A DNA stretch of 39,987 bases, from the NCBI GenBank assembly GCA_902805655.1, contig CADCTF010000150.1, positions 1 to 39,987 on the forward strand, written 5' to 3'. Position 1 is the stretch's first letter, and each line of letters starts with the position of its first letter. Of this stretch, positions 35,180 through 39,987 are shown in pieces. The DNA comes from an uncultured Acidimicrobiales bacterium. Lineage in GTDB: Bacteria > Actinomycetota > Acidimicrobiia > Acidimicrobiales > CADCTF01. Position numbers and translations under genes: made by a program. The notes beneath the pieces were generated by a model. It did not search any database and was not told the DNA's origin. It saw only the letters and a list, made by a program, of their open reading frames with translations.

Positions 35180-35737
35180 TCAGCGCACCTCGGTGACGAC
35201 CAGCGGACCGCGCCGAGTCTCGTTGTACGCCCGGAGCATCCCCGCGGGGGCCACCTCTTCGGGCGTCTTGCCGCGGAGGCGGGCGATGTCGTCGGGGCGC
35301 TTGAGGCCCTTCAGGCCGGCGATGGTGGCGTGAGCCACGTTGATGGCGTTGGACGAGCCGAGCGACTTGCACAGCACGTCGTGGATGCCGGCCATCTCGA
35401 GGATGACGCGAGCCGCGCCGCCTGCGATCACGCCGGTACCGGGAGCCGCAGGCTTCAGCAGCACGCGCCCCGCACCGGCCTCGCCGAGGATCGGGTGGGT
35501 GATGGTGGATCCGGCCAGCGGCACGGCGAAGAGGTTCTTCTTGGCGTTCTCGGTCGCCTTCTGGAGCGCGATCGAGTGCTCCTTGCCCTTGCCGTAGCCG
35601 AGGCCGACCCGACCGGCGCCGTCACCGACGACGACGAGCGAGGTCTGGGAGAACCGACGTCCACCCTTGACCACCTTGGCCACGCGGCGGCCACGACCGA
35701 TCGGCCGCTCCTGGAGATGCATGTCACCTTGTGCCAT
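35180..35737 (-). CDS. rpsE: 30S ribosomal protein S5
   Basis: Decoding-fidelity protein at the mRNA entry, 185 residues. The N-domain has [20 protein letters not shown] and [12 protein letters not shown]; the C-domain has [18 protein letters not shown] and [16 protein letters not shown]. The ATG shares its A with the rplR TGA (TGATG). Confidence 0.98.
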   Translation of the reverse strand: MAQGDMHLQERPIGRGRRVAKVVKGGRRFSQTSLVVVGDGAGRVGLGYGKGKEHSIALQKATENAKKNLFAVPLAGSTITHPILGEAGAGRVLLKPAAPGTGVIAGGAARVILEMAGIHDVLCKSLGSSNAINVAHATIAGLKGLKRPDDIARLRGKTPEEVAPAGMLRAYNETRRGPLVVTEVR

Positions 35738-36102
35738 CAGAACTCCAATCCCGCTTCGCGGGCTGCGTTGGCGAGCGCAGCGATGCGCCCGTGGTAGATG
35801 AAGCCACCCCGGTCGTACACGACCTTGGTGACCCCTGCCGCCTTGGCCCGCTCGGCCACGAGCCGGCCGACGGTCGTAGCCGCGTCCTTGTTGCTGCCCA
35901 AGCTCGAACGCAGGTCGGCTTCCACGGTGGACGCGGCGGCCAAGGTGCGGCCAGACCGATCGTCCACGACCTGTGCGGTGATGTGCTTGTTGGACCGGAA
36001 CACGGCCAGGCGCGGACGCTCGGAGGTGCCGGACACCTTCTTGCGCACCCGGCGGTGCCGGCGCTGGCGGCCTTCCTGCTTCTGCTTCGCGGTGACGCTC
36101 AC
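35737..36102 (-). CDS. rplR: 50S ribosomal protein L18
   Basis: 5S rRNA-binding protein, 121 residues. [35 protein letters not shown] and the C-terminal [20 protein letters not shown] are diagnostic. GTG 36102 overlaps the rplF TGA (GTGA) and its own stop overlaps rpsE. Confidence 0.97.
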   Translation of the reverse strand: MSVTAKQKQEGRQRRHRRVRKKVSGTSERPRLAVFRSNKHITAQVVDDRSGRTLAAASTVEADLRSSLGSNKDAATTVGRLVAERAKAAGVTKVVYDRGGFIYHGRIAALANAAREAGLEF

Positions 36103-36638
36103 TTCGCTGCCTTTCCTGCCTTCCGCTGCACCACTTCTCCGGTGTAGCGAACGCCCTTGCCCTTGTAGGGCTCGGGCTTGCGGATCTTGCGGATGTTGGC
36201 GGCCACCTGGCCCACCAGCTCCTTGTCGATGCCCCTCACGTTGATGTGCGTGGGGGTCGGAACCTCGAAGGTGACGCCGCTCGGGGCGTCCACTGCGACG
36301 GGGTGGCTGAACCCGAGGGCCAGCTCGAGGCGGTTGGGGCCCGCGGCTGTGGCCCGGTACCCCACGCCGACGATGTCCAGCTCCTTCACGAACCCGGTGG
36401 TGACGCCGACGACCATGTTGTTCACCAGCGAGCGGGTGAGGCCGTGGAGAGCGCGGTTCTGCCGCTCGTCGTTCGGGCGCTCGACGAGAAGGGTGCCCTC
36501 CTCTTGGCGCACGCTGATCTCGCCCGGGAGCTCGCGGGCCAGGGTGCCGTTCGGGCCCTTGACCCGGACAGTGCGGCCTTCGATCGCGACGTCCACACCG
36601 CTCGGGACGGGGATGGGTGCTTTTCCGATGCGAGACAT
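36099..36638 (-). CDS. rplF: 50S ribosomal protein L6
   Basis: Protein near the factor-binding site, 179 residues, two repeated domains. [20 protein letters not shown] at the N-terminus and [20 protein letters not shown] at the C-terminus are signatures. The ATG has GGAG five bases upstream, ten bases after rpsH stops. Confidence 0.98.
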   Translation of the reverse strand: MSRIGKAPIPVPSGVDVAIEGRTVRVKGPNGTLARELPGEISVRQEEGTLLVERPNDERQNRALHGLTRSLVNNMVVGVTTGFVKELDIVGVGYRATAAGPNRLELALGFSHPVAVDAPSGVTFEVPTPTHINVRGIDKELVGQVAANIRKIRKPEPYKGKGVRYTGEVVQRKAGKAAK

Positions 36639-36648
36639 GTGTGCTCCG

Positions 36649-37053
<405 letters not shown>

Positions 37054-37069
37054 CGTTCCGTCCCCTCCC

Positions 37070-37255
37070 CTACCAGCTCGCCTTGGTGACGCCGGGGATC
37101 TCGCCGGCGTGGATCATCTCGCGGAGGCAGATGCGGCAGAGGCCGAACTTGCGGTACACGGATCGGGGCCGTCCGCAACGTCCGCAGCGGGTGTAGCCGC
37201 GGACCTTGAACTTCGGCTTCTTCTGCTGCTTCTCGATGAGTGCCTTCTTGGCCAT
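37070..37255 (-). CDS. rpsN: 30S ribosomal protein S14, type Z (zinc-binding)
   Basis: Short zinc-type S14, 61 residues, beginning [20 protein letters not shown]. Zinc ligands Cys24, Cys27, Cys40 and Cys43 (TRCGRCGRP and GLCRICLRE). It ends in the family's GVTKASW. ATG 37255 shares a base with the rplE TAA (TAATG). Confidence 0.97.
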   Translation of the reverse strand: MAKKALIEKQQKKPKFKVRGYTRCGRCGRPRSVYRKFGLCRICLREMIHAGEIPGVTKASW

Positions 37256-37827
37256 TACTGACCCTGTCCTTCGCGCTTGAACGGGAACCCGAACGCATCG
37301 AGGAGGGCGCGCCCCTCTTCGTTGGTGCGGGCAGTGGTCACGATCGTGATGTCCATACCTCGAGTCGTATCGATCTTGTCGTAATCGATCTCCGGGAAGA
37401 TCAGCTGCTCGGTGACGCCGAAGGTGTAGTTGCCCCGACCGTCGAAACCGGTGGGGGGCAAGCCGCGGAAGTCCCGGATCCTCGGGATGGCCACGCTGAT
37501 GAGGCGGTCGAGGAACTCCCACTTGCGGTCACCCCTGAGGGTCACCTTGGCGCCGATGGCGTTGCCCTCCCGGAGCTTGAAGCCGGCGATGGAGGTCTTC
37601 GCCTTGGTGACGATCGGCTTCTGACCGGCGATGAGCGTGAGGTCCCGCACTGCGCCCTCGAGGAGGGACGGCTGCTGCACGGCCCGGCCCACGCCCATGT
37701 TGATGACGACCTTCTCGAAGGTCGGCACCTCCATGATGTTGCCGAGGAACAGCGACTCCTTCAGCTGGTCGCGCAGCTCGTCGTTGTAGCGCTTCTTGAG
37801 GCGCGGAAGCTCCTTGGTCTCAGCCAT
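37255..37827 (-). CDS. rplE: 50S ribosomal protein L5
   Basis: 5S rRNA-binding protein contacting P-site tRNA; 190 residues. [60 protein letters not shown] and the FPEIDYDKI segment are diagnostic. ATG 37827 overlaps the rplX TGA (TGATG); the open frame continuing upstream into rplX is not used. Confidence 0.98.
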   Translation of the reverse strand: MAETKELPRLKKRYNDELRDQLKESLFLGNIMEVPTFEKVVINMGVGRAVQQPSLLEGAVRDLTLIAGQKPIVTKAKTSIAGFKLREGNAIGAKVTLRGDRKWEFLDRLISVAIPRIRDFRGLPPTGFDGRGNYTFGVTEQLIFPEIDYDKIDTTRGMDITIVTTARTNEEGRALLDAFGFPFKREGQGQ

Positions 37828-38135
37828 CAGAGATCGCCTCCGCAGCGCTTGCAGGTGCGCAGCTTCTCGCCCTTGTCGTCGAAGCGATAGCCGACACGGG
37901 CCGGCTTTCCGCACGACGAGCACACGATGGCGACGTTGGCCACCGGGATGGGCATATCCACATCGACGATCCCGCCCTGGGTGGTGGCCCGGGTGGCCCG
38001 CTGGTGCTTCTTGGCCACGTTGACCCCGCCGACCACGACCTTCAGCTTCTCAGGGATGGCGCGCATCACCTCGCCCTCCTTGCCGCGGTCCTTGCCGGTG
38101 AGCACGCGGACGCGATCACCCTTCTTGATCTTCAT
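37827..38135 (-). CDS. rplX: 50S ribosomal protein L24 with C-terminal zinc ribbon
   Basis: Assembly-initiating large-subunit protein, 102 residues. [19 protein letters not shown] is the KOW motif. The C-terminus has Cys72, Cys75, Cys95 and Cys98 ([13 protein letters not shown] and RTCKRCGG), a zinc-ribbon ending present in some bacterial L24 proteins and absent in others. ATG 38135 overlaps the rplN TGA; GTG one codon upstream is possible. Confidence 0.97.
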   Translation of the reverse strand: MKIKKGDRVRVLTGKDRGKEGEVMRAIPEKLKVVVGGVNVAKKHQRATRATTQGGIVDVDMPIPVANVAIVCSSCGKPARVGYRFDDKGEKLRTCKRCGGDL

Positions 38136-38503
38136 CACAACACCTCTGGTGCGAGAGACACGATGCGCATGAACTTCTTGTCCCGCAGCTCGCGGCCCAC
38201 GGGGCCGAAGATGCGGGTGCCACGGGGCTCGCCGTCGTTCTTGAGGATGACGGCGGCGTTCTCGTCGAAGCGGATGTAGGAACCGTCGGCGCGGCGACGC
38301 TCCTTGACGGTGCGCACGATGACGGCCTTGACGACGTCGCCCTTCTTGACGTTGCCACCGGGGATCGCGTCCTTGACGGTGGCGACGATGACGTCACCGA
38401 TGCCGGCGTAGCGACGGCCAGAGCCACCGAGCACACGGATGCAGAGGATCTCCTTCGCACCGGTGTTGTCGGCGACCTTGAGTCGCGACTCCTGCTGGAT
38501 CAT
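38135..38503 (-). CDS. rplN: 50S ribosomal protein L14
   Basis: Intersubunit-bridge protein, 122 residues. [20 protein letters not shown] at the N-terminus and [20 protein letters not shown] near the C-terminus are signatures. GGAG lies seven bases before the ATG. It is preceded by a 102-base gap, the longest in this ribosomal cluster. Confidence 0.98.
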   Translation of the reverse strand: MIQQESRLKVADNTGAKEILCIRVLGGSGRRYAGIGDVIVATVKDAIPGGNVKKGDVVKAVIVRTVKERRRADGSYIRFDENAAVILKNDGEPRGTRIFGPVGRELRDKKFMRIVSLAPEVL

Positions 38504-38527
38504 TGGTTTCTCCTGGTTGTCGAGCTG

Positions 38528-38554
38528 GTTCTCGCGAGCTCAGTTCTCGCGAGC
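38528..38554. repeat. Tandem 12-bp repeat between rpsQ and rplN
   Basis: GTTCTCGCGAGC occurs at 38528-38539 and 38543-38554, period 15 bases. Each copy contains the palindrome CTCGCGAG. It lies in the 102-base gap between the rpsQ stop and the rplN start, whose remaining sequence shows only the rplN Shine-Dalgarno. Confidence 0.8.
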
Positions 38555-38605
38555 CTGGCCGAACTCATCGGGTGGGGTGGGCGCGGCGGGGAGCCACGCC
38601 AGGTG

Positions 38606-38902
38606 TCACTTGGCCTTCTCGAGGACCTCGACGAGGCGCCAGCGCTTGGTGGCCGAGAGCGGTCGCGTCTCCATGATGAGGACGCGGTCGCCGATGCCGC
38701 ACTGGTTCTGCTCGTCGTGCGCCTTGAGGCGCGAGGTCTTGCGCAGGACCTTGCCGTAGAGGGCGTGCTTCACGCGGTCCTCGACCGCGACGACGATGGT
38801 CTTGTCCATCTTGTCGCTGACGACGAGGCCCTCACGGACCTTGCGCGCGTTGCGCGCGGCCGCGTTCTCGGTGGTGCCGGACTCGTTGATGTTGGCGCTC
38901 AT
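38606..38902 (-). CDS. rpsQ: 30S ribosomal protein S17
   Basis: Primary 16S rRNA-binding protein, 98 residues. After an Asn/Ala-rich N-terminal extension of about 20 residues comes [39 protein letters not shown] and [20 protein letters not shown], the S17 core. ATG 38902 overlaps the rpmC TGA (ATGA). Confidence 0.97.
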   Translation of the reverse strand: MSANINESGTTENAAARNARKVREGLVVSDKMDKTIVVAVEDRVKHALYGKVLRKTSRLKAHDEQNQCGIGDRVLIMETRPLSATKRWRLVEVLEKAK

Positions 38903-39144
38903 GCCTTCGCCTTCTCGGTGTCGGCGCCCGGAGCGGTGCGGATGCCGAGCTCGCGCTCGCGCACCACGGTGTAGATCCGGGCGATGTCCTTCTTGACCGT
39001 GCGGAGCCGGCCGTGGCTGTCCAGCTGGCCGGTGGCCGCCTGGAAGCGGAGGTTGAAGAGCTCCTCCTTGGCCTCGCGGAGCTTGGCCTCGAGGTCCCCT
39101 GCGTCGAGCTCGTCGAGCTCGTGGGCGTTCAGCTTGTCTGCCAT
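38899..39144 (-). CDS. rpmC: 50S ribosomal protein L29
   Basis: Tunnel-exit protein that forms part of the trigger factor and SRP docking site; 81 residues, mainly two helices. [20 protein letters not shown] and [18 protein letters not shown] are typical. The C-terminal 15 residues are an extra charged tail. The ATG shares a base with the rplP TGA. Confidence 0.97.
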   Translation of the reverse strand: MADKLNAHELDELDAGDLEAKLREAKEELFNLRFQAATGQLDSHGRLRTVKKDIARIYTVVRERELGIRTAPGADTEKAKA

Positions 39145-39563
39145 CAGAATTCACCAGCCTCGCGCGAGATGAACCGGCACTTCATGGGGAGCTTGTGCAT
39201 CGCGCGGCGCATCGCCTCGCGGGCGACCTCCTCGGTGACACCGGAGAGCTCGAACATGACGCGGCCGGGCTTGACGTTGGCGACCCACCACTCGGGGGAT
39301 CCCTTGCCGGAGCCCATGCGGGTCTCGGCAGGCTTCTTGGTGAGCGGGCGGTCCGGGTAGATGTTGATCCAGACCTTGCCGCCACGCTTGATGTGGCGGG
39401 TCATCGCGATACGGGCCGACTCGATCTGCCGGTTGGTCACGTAGTGACCCTCGATCGCCTGGATGCCGAAGTCACCGAAGGCCAGCGTGGTGCCACCCTT
39501 GGCGACTCCGCGCCGGTTGGGGTGGTGCTGCTTGCGGTGCTTGACACGACGGGGCATCAACAT
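39144..39563 (-). CDS. rplP: 50S ribosomal protein L16
   Basis: Protein near the A-site tRNA elbow, 139 residues. [39 protein letters not shown], the [18 protein letters not shown] segment and [13 protein letters not shown] are diagnostic. The ATG is five bases after the rpsC stop with AGGAGG about ten bases upstream. Confidence 0.98.
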   Translation of the reverse strand: MLMPRRVKHRKQHHPNRRGVAKGGTTLAFGDFGIQAIEGHYVTNRQIESARIAMTRHIKRGGKVWINIYPDRPLTKKPAETRMGSGKGSPEWWVANVKPGRVMFELSGVTEEVAREAMRRAMHKLPMKCRFISREAGEF

Positions 39564-39568
39564 GACGC

Positions 39569-39987
<419 letters not shown>

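Overview
The window is a GC-rich chromosomal segment with actinobacterial character, and my best guess is an Acidimicrobiia-like lineage (inference). The gene order from guaA through guaB3, groEL-groES, tsaD, rimI, tsaB, tsaE, alr, nnr, glmS, glmM, rpsI, rplM, truA, rplQ and rpoA to the infA, spc and S10 ribosomal genes follows the order I know from mycobacteria (established knowledge, recalled). GTG and TTG starts are common, -10 boxes look like TANNNT, and neighbouring genes often share ATGA, GTGA or TGATG stop/start overlaps. Nearly everything is on the minus strand. Only a small esterase (2146-2778) and threonine dehydratase (26508-27704) are on the plus strand. I see no tRNA, rRNA, insertion sequence, prophage or CRISPR array, and no gene-free stretch over 300 bases; the longest gap is about 150 bases.

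Layout from the left edge. A PcrA/UvrD helicase is cut by position 1, then a plus-strand esterase. Next is a tightly coupled unit, guaB3-guaA-(48-residue small protein)-zapE. It is followed by a unit of a 65-residue protein, a CoA-pyrophosphatase-type Nudix enzyme and a DUF2752 membrane protein, then a DUF2207 membrane protein. groES-groEL follows, preceded by two tandem CIRCE operators that straddle its promoter. A lipoprotein comes next, then an operon udg-tsaE-tsaB-rimI-tsaD (DNA repair plus tRNA t6A synthesis and RimI acetyltransferase). A long operon rplM-rpsI-glmM-glmS-acpS-nnr-alr-(alpha/beta hydrolase)-(P1 peptidase) covers 16065-26396. It joins ribosomal proteins to UDP-GlcNAc precursor synthesis, acyl-carrier-protein activation, NAD(P)HX repair and D-alanine supply.

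From 27680 to the right edge lies the translation block: truA, rplQ, rpoA, rpsD, rpsK, rpsM, rpmJ and infA under an infA promoter, then map, adk, secY, rplO, rpmD, rpsE, rplR, rplF, rpsH, rpsN, rplE, rplX, rplN, rpsQ, rpmC, rplP and the 3' part of rpsC. Several of these (S4, S14, L36, L24, adenylate kinase) are the cysteine-containing, zinc-type forms.

This is mostly core housekeeping DNA and I do not see a complete undescribed defence or metabolic system. The observations most worth following are an oversized GlmS (1141 residues, about twice the usual length, with all recognisable catalytic landmarks but three extra regions), a translationally coupled 48-residue coiled-coil microprotein between guaA and zapE, a doubled CIRCE with 42-bp centre spacing, a CTG start for infA backed by a strong Shine-Dalgarno, and a recurring TANNNT-N6-9-start layout that suggests leaderless transcripts. 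All functional calls rest on reading motifs by eye; no database search was run.
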